32,754 nt of DNA. Source: Gammaproteobacteria bacterium (GTDB lineage Bacteria > Pseudomonadota > Gammaproteobacteria > Ga0077536). The DNA lies in NCBI GenBank assembly GCA_030833185.1, contig JAURHQ010000019.1, positions 1 through 32,754 on the forward strand. Reading direction: 5' to 3'. The notes beneath the pieces are model-generated. The model did no database searches and was not told where the DNA came from. It saw only the letters and a list, made by a program, of their open reading frames with translations. Made by a program: the position numbers and the translations under genes. This document shows, one piece after another, positions 16,287-23,625 of this stretch (positions are counted from its first letter, which is position 1; each line of letters opens with the position of its first letter).

Positions 16287-16395
16287 GTCAGAACGGACGC
16301 GCGCCGGACCGCCGCGATAAGGTCTGTCGCCACAGTCGACGCCCGCGGCGACCATCAAGGCCGCGCCTGCGACGGGCGGAGGGGACCAGATTTCG

Positions 16396-16416
16396 CCGGT
16401 GGTGCACGCTCACCGG
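16396..16416 (-). terminator. Hairpin between hyuB and the MFS gene
   Basis: CCGGTG (16396-16401) and CACCGG (16411-16416) form a perfect 6-bp stem with a 9-base loop in the 164-base gap after hyuB. No T-run follows on the minus strand. It may be only a partial terminator or an mRNA-processing structure. Confidence 0.3.
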
Positions 16417-16450
16417 GGTTTGGCCGCCCTGCCCGTCCGCGCTTTACCGC

Positions 16451-18250
16451 TTATGCAGCCAGCTGTTGCCGAAGCGCGCGCGTCGCGGATTCGTCGATGC
16501 GCATGGCCGCCGCGTCGATGACCACCCCGTAGCGCTCGCGGGCCGCGGTCACCGACACGTACTCGTCGAGCACATCTTCCAGCACCGCCTGCGGATCGCG
16601 CTCCCACGGCCGGCCATAGCCGCCACCGCCGGTGCTCTCGAACATGAAGGTCTCGCCGTGGCTGAAGGGGTGGGCGCAGAGCAGCGGGTTCTTCCAGTTG
16701 CCCTCGGCATCCAGCCCGCCGATGACTTCGCGGTGACCGTCGGTGTGGATCTTGATCTGGCGCTGCACGTCGGAGTGCTGCCCGCCGGCAACCCCGGGGC
16801 TGCCTTCCAGGGTGCGCGCGGTTTCCATGCTCAGCGCGCCTTCGGCGAGATAACGCACTTTGAAAATCGCGCCCAGACCGCCGCGATAACGGCCCGGACC
16901 ACCGCTGTCCTGACGGAGCTCGAAGGCCTCGTAGGCGATGGGGAACAGCAGTTCTGCGGTTTCCGCCGGCATGTTCATGCAGTTGCCGAGCGGGTCTTCG
17001 GTCACGTTCATGCCGTCGCTGAAGGGCGTCGCGCCCCAGCCACCGGCGGGCAGGTCGGAGAAGACGTCGGTCGCGCCATTGGTCGCCACCACCGAGGACA
17101 CAAACCAGTTGCAGTCGGCGCTGGTCGAGCCGGTCACCCGCTCCGGAATGGCCTTCGCCAATGCCTGCCAAATGGCGCTCGTGATCTTGGCCGAGGTCAG
17201 CGTGGTGCAGCCGATGGTCGGCGCCGGCCACTTGGCGTTCAGCCAGGAGTTCTCCGGAATGACCAGCGTAATCGGGTTGAACATGCCCTGGTTCTGCGGC
17301 GCGTGCGGCGCAAGGAAGAACTGCAGCGAATACAGCGACGCCGACGCCGTGTTGGCGTAGGGCGAGTTAATCGCGCCCTTCACCACCGAATCGGTCCCGC
17401 TGAAATCCACCGTGATGCCGGAGCCTTCGACGATGAGCTTCACCTTGATCTGGATGGGCTTGTCGGAGAAGCCGTCGGTGTCGGCGTAGTCTTCTCCTTC
17501 GTAGACGCCGTCCGGGATCTCGCTGATGCTCTTGCGCACGATCCGTTCGGTGTATTCCTGCAGCTGCTTCATCGCAGCTTTCAGCGTGACCACGCCGTAT
17601 TTGGCCGCCGCGCGCTGCATTTCCAGAATGGCCGCGCGCAGGCAACCGACGTGCGCCTGCAGGTCGCCTTTCACGAAATGCGGCGTGCGGGTGTTGTTCA
17701 TCAGGATGTCGACGATTTCCTGCCGCACCACGCCGCGCTCGTAGACCTTCACCGGCGGCAAGCGCAGGCCCTCGCCCGCGATATGGGTGCCGGCAAAGGC
17801 CTGACCGCCGGCGGCGCCGCCACCGAGGTCCATCCAGTGACCGCGGCTGACCGCAAAGCCCAGCAGTTCGCCCTCAAAGAAAATGGGCGACATGAAGGTC
17901 ATGTCGTTGATGTGGGTGCCGCCCTGATAGGGGTCGTTCACGCACAGCACGTCGCCTTCAAAGATGTTGGGCAGGCCGTAGCGGCGGATGATGGCTTCCG
18001 CGCTGAACTTCATGGCCGCGAGGTGAATCGGGCAGTTCGCCGCCTGCGACAGCAGCTGGCAGTCGTAGTCGTAAATCGCGTTCGAGAAATCGACCATGTC
18101 CGCCAGGATGGGCGAGAACGAGGCGCGCTGGAGCACGGTCGACATGCGGTCGCTGGCGTACTCGAAAATGCTGCGTAAGACTTCAAAGGTCACCGGGTCG
18201 AGCTTGGTCTGGTCGACGACCGCGGCATCTACAACCACTTTTTTGTCCAT
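16451..18250 (-). CDS. hyuB: Hydantoinase B/oxoprolinase-type subunit (HyuB)
   Basis: The 599-residue protein has the full-length hydantoinase B architecture: LDPVTFEVLRSIFEYASDRM at the start, NDPYQGGTHINDM near 108, DFSGTDSVVKGAINSPYANT in the centre, and GGPGRYRGGLGAIF with GGGGYGRPWERDP near the end. HyuB proteins pair with an ATP-using HyuA subunit to open cyclic amides (N-methylhydantoin, 5-oxoproline) or, in acetone and acetophenone carboxylases, to carboxylate ketones. The ATG at 18250 has GGGAG nine bases upstream. The gene lies 26 bases after hyuA, so the two are one transcript. The aryl-ketone monooxygenase elsewhere in the window makes acetophenone-carboxylase chemistry thinkable. 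The flavoprotein directly upstream favours an N-methyl amide substrate instead. Confidence 0.9.
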   Translation of the reverse strand: MDKKVVVDAAVVDQTKLDPVTFEVLRSIFEYASDRMSTVLQRASFSPILADMVDFSNAIYDYDCQLLSQAANCPIHLAAMKFSAEAIIRRYGLPNIFEGDVLCVNDPYQGGTHINDMTFMSPIFFEGELLGFAVSRGHWMDLGGGAAGGQAFAGTHIAGEGLRLPPVKVYERGVVRQEIVDILMNNTRTPHFVKGDLQAHVGCLRAAILEMQRAAAKYGVVTLKAAMKQLQEYTERIVRKSISEIPDGVYEGEDYADTDGFSDKPIQIKVKLIVEGSGITVDFSGTDSVVKGAINSPYANTASASLYSLQFFLAPHAPQNQGMFNPITLVIPENSWLNAKWPAPTIGCTTLTSAKITSAIWQALAKAIPERVTGSTSADCNWFVSSVVATNGATDVFSDLPAGGWGATPFSDGMNVTEDPLGNCMNMPAETAELLFPIAYEAFELRQDSGGPGRYRGGLGAIFKVRYLAEGALSMETARTLEGSPGVAGGQHSDVQRQIKIHTDGHREVIGGLDAEGNWKNPLLCAHPFSHGETFMFESTGGGGYGRPWERDPQAVLEDVLDEYVSVTAARERYGVVIDAAAMRIDESATRALRQQLAA

Positions 18251-18276
18251 TTGCTTAACTCCCGTCAGCTTGCGAT

Positions 18277-20316
18277 CTAGACGTTTGAAACCAGGTTCTT
18301 GCTGATGTCGATCACCAGATTACCGAAACGATCCACGGTAGCCACCGCGTTGGGCGGCAGCACCGCGCAGGCGTGCTCATACTCCACGATACAGGGCCCG
18401 GCCACAGTGGCCGCCGGCGCCAGCGCATGGCCGTTATAGACCTTGCTCGCGTGCCAGGCCTGATTGAACCAGATCTGGCGCTCACCCTTCACCGGATCAC
18501 CGCCCTGCACGCCCACTTCGACCGCCGGCGGCGACTCCATTTTGCCCGTGACGGTGACGCCCAGCGACACCAGCGCCGGTGCGAAATCGTCTGAGCTCAC
18601 ACCATACTCGCGCTCGTGGCATTGGTGAAACAGCGCTTCGATGGCCGGAATATCCGCAGCCGTCAGCACGTGCGCCGGAATCGGCGTTTCCACTTCGTAG
18701 GTCTGGCCAACGTAGCGCATCTGCGCCGTGCGGCGGACCTCAATCCGCTCGCGCGGCACGCCGTCTTCGGCGAGCAGGCGGATGCCTTCGGCTTCCAGCT
18801 GGGCATACAGCGCGTTCACCGCTGCCAGATCGGCGGTCGCCACCGGCGAGAAGTAGAAGGCCTCCAGATCGTGCCGGAGGTCCATGGCCGTCGCGCCAAA
18901 GGCCGAGGCAACGCCGGCGTGGATCGGCATGATGACGCGCGGGATGTTCATCGACTCCGCGACAAAGCAGGCGTGCATCGTGCCCGCACCGCCGAAGCTG
19001 GCGAGGATAAAGTCGCGCGGGTCGCGACCGCGGGAAACCAGCACTTTCTTCACCGCCTGCGCCATGTTCTCGCAGCCAATGCGAATCATGCCGTCGGCGG
19101 TTTCGATCGTGGACAGCCCGATACCCGCCGCGAGTCGCGCCATCGAGGCTTCGGCGGCGTCGCGATCCAGCGTCATCTTGCCGCCCAGCGTCGGCTCGAT
19201 GCGGCCGAGCAGCAGGTTGGCGTCGGTAATCGTGGGCTCGGCGCCGCCCAGGCCGTAGCAGACCGGGCCGGGCTTGGAACCCGCGCTGCGCGGACCGGCG
19301 CGCAGCGACCCGCCCTCGTCTATCCAGCCGATCGAGCCACCGCCGGCGCCCACGCTGTGAATGTCCAGCATGGGCACGATGCAGGGGATTTCCCATTCAA
19401 TTTCGTGATCGCGGGTAATGAGCCCTTTGCCGTTCTCCACGATCGACACGTCGAAGCTGGTGCCGCCGACATCGGTGTGAATGATGTTGGGGTAGTCGCA
19501 GAGCTGGCTTAAGTAAGCCGCGTAGGCCACACCGCCGGCGGGGCCTGATTCGATCAGTTCTTCCGGGTGCTGCTTGGCGTAGTCGACGCCGGTGATGCCG
19601 CCGCTGCTCTTCAGAATCATCAGCGAACCGGCAAAGCCTTCGCCTTTCAGGGCCGCTTCGAGGCGCGCGAAGTAGACCTCCATCACCGGAATGGTGGCCG
19701 CGCGGATCGCGGTGGTCGTGAACCGGCCGTGCTCGCGAAATACCGGCCGGGTCTCGGAGGAGATCACCACGAAGGCATCCGGGTTCACTTCCTTGATGAT
19801 GTCGCGCATGTCGCGCTCGTGCTGGCCGTTGCGATAGGCGTTGATGAACGCGACCGCCACCGACTTGATGTTATGCGCGCGGATTTTCTCGGCAATCGCC
19901 AGCGCTTCTTCGCGCTGGAGCGGGCGTACCACCGCACCCTGCGCGTCGGTGCGTTCGTTCACCGTATAGCGATAGCGGCGCTTGATGATGGGCCGCGGCT
20001 TGACCTGATAGGGGTCGTAGAGCTGTTCGCGATGCTGGCGACCGATTTCGATGGTGTCGCGAAAACCTTCGGTGGTGACCATGGCCGGATCCGGATAGTC
20101 GCGCTCGATCAGCGCGTTGGTCGCGGTGGTGGTCCCGTGCATCAGGTGCGAGATCTGGTTGAACGCAATGCCCGCCTCGCGGATCGCGTTCACCACGCCT
20201 GGCGCGCGATCGGGCCGGGTGGTCAGGACTTTGGAGGTCACCTGCTCACGGGTCTCGTCGTTCCAGGCGTAGAGGTCTGTGAAGGTGCCGCCTACGTCGA
20301 TGCCTACGCGCCACAT
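18277..20316 (-). CDS. hyuA: Hydantoinase A/oxoprolinase-type ATPase subunit (HyuA)
   Basis: This 679-residue cytoplasmic protein of the ASKHA fold has the ATP-binding phosphate-1 motif DVGGTFTD at 7-14, then HGTTTATNALIER. A second phosphate motif, DVGGTSFDVSIV, follows, with SVGAGGGSI, TDANLLLGR and FGGAGTMHA. All hallmark segments of hydantoinase A are present and the length is normal for the family. It should provide ATP-driven activation of the cyclic amide carbonyl for ring opening together with HyuB. The ATG at 20316 follows AAAGGA by about eight bases. It is 29 bases downstream of the dehydrogenase gene and 26 upstream of hyuB, which indicates an operon. Confidence 0.92.
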   Translation of the reverse strand: MWRVGIDVGGTFTDLYAWNDETREQVTSKVLTTRPDRAPGVVNAIREAGIAFNQISHLMHGTTTATNALIERDYPDPAMVTTEGFRDTIEIGRQHREQLYDPYQVKPRPIIKRRYRYTVNERTDAQGAVVRPLQREEALAIAEKIRAHNIKSVAVAFINAYRNGQHERDMRDIIKEVNPDAFVVISSETRPVFREHGRFTTTAIRAATIPVMEVYFARLEAALKGEGFAGSLMILKSSGGITGVDYAKQHPEELIESGPAGGVAYAAYLSQLCDYPNIIHTDVGGTSFDVSIVENGKGLITRDHEIEWEIPCIVPMLDIHSVGAGGGSIGWIDEGGSLRAGPRSAGSKPGPVCYGLGGAEPTITDANLLLGRIEPTLGGKMTLDRDAAEASMARLAAGIGLSTIETADGMIRIGCENMAQAVKKVLVSRGRDPRDFILASFGGAGTMHACFVAESMNIPRVIMPIHAGVASAFGATAMDLRHDLEAFYFSPVATADLAAVNALYAQLEAEGIRLLAEDGVPRERIEVRRTAQMRYVGQTYEVETPIPAHVLTAADIPAIEALFHQCHEREYGVSSDDFAPALVSLGVTVTGKMESPPAVEVGVQGGDPVKGERQIWFNQAWHASKVYNGHALAPAATVAGPCIVEYEHACAVLPPNAVATVDRFGNLVIDISKNLVSNV

Positions 20317-20345
20317 AATCTTCGTCCTTTGCTAAATCTTTCGCG

Positions 20346-22811
20346 TTAAAGGGGAGAGTCGGCGCCGCGCAGCCGCGCGTTAGCCGGGTCGTATAAAGGC
20401 TGCAGCGCGACGCGCGCGGCGTGGCGCTGGCCGGCAATTTCAATCTCGTAGCGCGCATTCGTCACGAAGGCGTCGCTGACGCCGTCTGGATGACTCACAT
20501 AGGCCATGGCCACTGCCCCGCCAAGCGTGTGCCCATACATCGCCGAAGTCACGTAGCCGTTCAGTTCGCCGTCCCGCCTTACCGGCTCGTTGTGATACAG
20601 CAAGGGCTGCGGATCGGTCAGCAGCAGCTGCACCAGACGGCGTTTGGGCAGGCCGGCCTCGCGCTGCTTCAGCAAGGCCTCGCGGCCCGCAAAACCGCCC
20701 GGCTTGTCCCAGGCGATCGCGAACTCAAGCCCGGCTTCGAGCGGCGTGTCGTGCGGCCCGATGTCGTGCGCCCACTCGCGGTAGGCTTTTTCGATCCGCA
20801 GCGAGTTTAGCGTGTGATAACCGCAGTGGCGCAGGCCAAAGTCAGCCCCGGCGGCGGCCAGCGCGTCGTACACCGGCAGCGTGAAGGCGGTGGGGATATA
20901 CAGCTCATAGCCCAGTTCGCCGGCGTAGGACAGGCGCAGGGCAAGCAGCGTCTGGTAGCCGATCTGGATTTCCTGCGCCCGGCCGTAAGGGAAAGCGGCG
21001 TTGGAGAAATCGTGGCTGCTGAGACTTTGCAGCATCGCCCGCGACCGCGGTCCCTGCAGGCTCAGCATTGACCAGCTGCCGGAGACGTCTGTCATGACAC
21101 AGCGCGCCTCGTCCGGAATCTGGTTGCGGATCAGCGCCTCGACGTGCGTGTGGGTGAACGCCGCCGCGACCACCATGTAGCGGTCCTCGGCCAGCCGGGT
21201 GACGGTGAGGTCGGCTTCAATGCCACCGATGGCGTTCAGAAACGCGGTGTACACCACCCGGCCCACCGGCACCGACATCGAGGCGGTGGTCATGCGGTTC
21301 AGGACGCGCTCGGCGTCTTTGCCCTGCACCAGAAACTTCGAGAACGAGCTCTGCTCGAACAGGCCCACCGCTTCGCGCACGGCGCGGTGTTCTTCGGCGT
21401 TGTTGTCGAACCAGTTCTGGCGGCCCCAGCTGTATTCGTAGGCGGCGGGCTGGCCGGGACGCGCATACCAGTTGGGGCGCTCCCAGCCGGCGGATTCTCC
21501 GAAGCAGGCGCCGGCGGCGGCCAGCCGGTCGTGCAGCACGCTCTTCTTCACCCCGCGCGCGGTCTCCCACTGGCGGAAAGGCCAGTGATCCTGATAACCG
21601 ATGCCCAGCGCCTCGATGTTGCGGTCGTGCAGATAGCGCGGGTTGTTTTGCCAGGCCTGGGTGCGACGAATGTCGACCGACCACATGTCCATCGGCGGCA
21701 GGCCGGTGGTAATCCACTGCGCCATGACCATGCCAACCCCGCCACCGGACAGAATGCCCAGCGAGTTCATGCCGGCCGCCACAAAAAAGTTTTGCAGATT
21801 CGGCGCCGGGCCCATGAGGTAGTTGTGGTCCGGCGTGAAGGATTCCGGACCACAGAAAAACAGCTTGATGCCGTGGTCCATCAGCGTCGGCACGCGCGAC
21901 ATGGCTTTTTCGACCACGGGCAGCAGGCGGTCCCAGTCGGCCTGAATATCGTCGAAACAGAAGGACTCCGGAATGCCGTCCATGCCCCAGGGTTTGGCCA
22001 CGGGTTCGAAGTAGCCAACCATGATCTTGCCGGCCTCTTCGCGGATGTAGGCCGAATTGCCGGGGTCGCGCAGGATCGGCAGCATCTTGTGCACGCCAGC
22101 CACGGGTTCGGAAATCAGGTAGTAGTGCTCGCAGGCCTGCAGCGGCACGTTAACGCCCGCCATGTTGCCGACCTCGCGGGCCCACATGCCGGCGCAGTTC
22201 ACCACGAACTCGGCGGTGATATCGCCGCGGTCGGTGCGCACGCCGGTGACCTTGCCCTTGGCCTGCTCGATACCGATGACCTTGGTCTGCTCGAGAATTT
22301 GCGCGCCGCCCATGCGGGCGCCCTTGGCAAGCGCCATGGCGACGTCCGCCGGGTTGACCCGGCCGTCGTTCGGAAAATGAAACGCCGCCTGCACGTTGGA
22401 CACATCCGCCAGCGGCCACATGACCTTGACCTCGGCGGCGGTGATTTCGTGACTTTCCACGCCAAAGGAGCGCGCCATGGCGCAACCGCGGCGCATTTCA
22501 TGCGCCTTCTCCGGCGTCATGGCCAACTGGATGGAACCGCACTGGATAAGCCCGGTGGCCTGCCCGGTTTCGGCTTCAAGCCGGCGGTAAAGGTCCTGCG
22601 TGTATTTGGCGAGCTTGGTCTGGGCTTCGGTATCTCGCAGCGTGGTCAACAGGCCCGCCGCGTGCCAGGTGGTGCCGCAGGTCAGCTGCTTGCGCTCCAG
22701 CAGCACGACGTCGGTCCAGCCCAGCTTGGTCAGGTGATAGGCAATGGAACAGCCAATCACCCCACCGCCGATGATGACGACACGGGCATGGGACGGCAGC
22801 GGTTTGGTCAT
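20346..22811 (-). CDS. FAD-dependent dimethylglycine/sarcosine dehydrogenase-like protein with GcvT folate domain
   Basis: This 821-residue two-part enzyme has an N-terminal DAO-type flavin domain with GGGVIG at 15-20 and CGTTWHAAGL at 45-54. His50 stands where dimethylglycine dehydrogenase carries covalent FAD. The C-terminal half (about 440-810) is a GcvT-like tetrahydrofolate domain, with LRIEKAYREWAHDIGPHDTPLEAG. Relatives oxidatively demethylate dimethylglycine or sarcosine and hand the one-carbon unit to folate. The ATG at 22811 is chosen because GGGAG lies six bases upstream; a TTG two codons earlier is possible. It is the first structural gene after the XRE-cupin regulator, separated by a 110-base AT-rich gap, and runs into hyuA after 29 bases. 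Confidence 0.9.
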   Translation of the reverse strand: MTKPLPSHARVVIIGGGVIGCSIAYHLTKLGWTDVVLLERKQLTCGTTWHAAGLLTTLRDTEAQTKLAKYTQDLYRRLEAETGQATGLIQCGSIQLAMTPEKAHEMRRGCAMARSFGVESHEITAAEVKVMWPLADVSNVQAAFHFPNDGRVNPADVAMALAKGARMGGAQILEQTKVIGIEQAKGKVTGVRTDRGDITAEFVVNCAGMWAREVGNMAGVNVPLQACEHYYLISEPVAGVHKMLPILRDPGNSAYIREEAGKIMVGYFEPVAKPWGMDGIPESFCFDDIQADWDRLLPVVEKAMSRVPTLMDHGIKLFFCGPESFTPDHNYLMGPAPNLQNFFVAAGMNSLGILSGGGVGMVMAQWITTGLPPMDMWSVDIRRTQAWQNNPRYLHDRNIEALGIGYQDHWPFRQWETARGVKKSVLHDRLAAAGACFGESAGWERPNWYARPGQPAAYEYSWGRQNWFDNNAEEHRAVREAVGLFEQSSFSKFLVQGKDAERVLNRMTTASMSVPVGRVVYTAFLNAIGGIEADLTVTRLAEDRYMVVAAAFTHTHVEALIRNQIPDEARCVMTDVSGSWSMLSLQGPRSRAMLQSLSSHDFSNAAFPYGRAQEIQIGYQTLLALRLSYAGELGYELYIPTAFTLPVYDALAAAGADFGLRHCGYHTLNSLRIEKAYREWAHDIGPHDTPLEAGLEFAIAWDKPGGFAGREALLKQREAGLPKRRLVQLLLTDPQPLLYHNEPVRRDGELNGYVTSAMYGHTLGGAVAMAYVSHPDGVSDAFVTNARYEIEIAGQRHAARVALQPLYDPANARLRGADSPL

Positions 22812-22854
22812 CGGCAACTCCCGGTCAATGCCGGCTTTGAAGGTCTGCCAACAA

Positions 22855-22904
22855 TATCCATATCTGAATAATCTGCCTAGCTAATTTTCAAATTCCGATA
22901 TCTG
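22855..22904 (-). promoter_or_regulatory. AT-rich promoter/operator region with direct repeats before the dehydrogenase operon
   Basis: Two direct repeats, TATCCATATCTG (22855-22866) and TTCCGATATCTG (22893-22904), lie 38 bases apart in an AT-rich patch that stands out from the GC-rich surroundings. It is just upstream of the dehydrogenase-hyuA-hyuB genes and just downstream of the regulator gene. This is a natural binding place for the XRE-cupin protein, but binding is inferred. Confidence 0.5.
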
Positions 22905-22921
22905 CGCGCCGCGCTTGGCGC

Positions 22922-23545
22922 CTAGTAGGTGGGCGGGGTCATGGCCCACACCACCACCGTTTTGGCCCGCCCCGGATTGCGGTAGCGATGCGGACGATTG
23001 CTGGGAAAGCTGAAGCTGTCCCCGGTATCGAGGTGCAGACTCACGCCATCTATCCAGAGTTCCAGCTTGCCGGCGACGACCAGTCCGGCTTCTTCCCCTT
23101 CATGCGCATAGGGGCTCTCGCCACTGGAAGAACCCGGCGCGAACGTGGAATAGAGCAGGCCGATCTGGCGTACCGCCAGCGAATTCAACTGATAGTCGTC
23201 GATGCCTTCGGCGAAGCTGATATGGCGGCGTGCATCACGCCGCACGATGTACTGACTCGCATGATCCAAGGGCACTTCGGGCGTGAAAAACCATGAAATA
23301 TTGACGCCCAGCGCGCGGCTGATGTCGTGCAGGGTCTTGATAGACGGAGAGACCAGATCGCGCTCGAGTTGGCTTAAGTGACCGACCGAGATCCCGGTGA
23401 TGGCGGAGACCTCGGCCAGCGTGCGGGTCTGGCGCTGCCGCAGCCCCCGCAGCTTGGCGCCAATCAGGCCAGTGTCTGACGCTTCGGGCGGCGCCCCGGC
23501 GGGTGCGGCCCGCCGGGGGGCGGGCGTTTTTTTCCTGACGCTCAA
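22922..23545 (-). CDS. XRE-family regulator with C-terminal cupin sensor domain
   Basis: This 207-residue cytoplasmic transcription factor has a low-complexity Ala/Pro/Arg leader (1-25), a helix-turn-helix at about 28-85 (GLRQRQTRTLAEVSAITG, then ISVGHLSQLERDLVSPSI) and a cupin barrel at about 125-200 (YAHEGEEAGLVVAGKLELW, DTGDSFSFPSNRPHRY). This is the layout of PuuR-like regulators, which respond to a small catabolic substrate bound in the cupin pocket. The best-supported start is TTG at 23545, with GGAG eight bases upstream; no ATG fits before the HTH. It probably controls the adjacent dehydrogenase-hydantoinase genes, which begin 110 bases downstream on the same strand. A 9-bp inverted repeat lies 17 bases upstream of its start. 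Confidence 0.88.
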   Translation of the reverse strand: MSVRKKTPAPRRAAPAGAPPEASDTGLIGAKLRGLRQRQTRTLAEVSAITGISVGHLSQLERDLVSPSIKTLHDISRALGVNISWFFTPEVPLDHASQYIVRRDARRHISFAEGIDDYQLNSLAVRQIGLLYSTFAPGSSSGESPYAHEGEEAGLVVAGKLELWIDGVSLHLDTGDSFSFPSNRPHRYRNPGRAKTVVVWAMTPPTY

Positions 23546-23561
23546 GCGGGATCTCCGGCTG

Positions 23562-23588
23562 CGGGGTGCCCGTCATTATGGCACCCCG
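23562..23588. promoter_or_regulatory. Perfect 9-bp inverted repeat between the CheW-fusion and regulator genes
   Basis: CGGGGTGCC (23562-23570) and GGCACCCCG (23580-23588) form perfect arms around a 9-base spacer. It lies 37 bases after the CheW-fusion stop and 17 bases before the regulator's TTG start on the minus strand. It could be an autoregulatory operator or a hairpin terminator or attenuator. No T-run follows. Confidence 0.5.
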
Positions 23589-23625
23589 GCCTCTTCCCGC
23601 ATCCGTCGCCCGAGAGCGACTTGCC

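Noticed and set aside
20346-22871. Long plus-strand frame (from about 21144) opposite the dehydrogenase
   Set aside because: Shadow of the flavoprotein-GcvT gene on the minus strand; no independent support.
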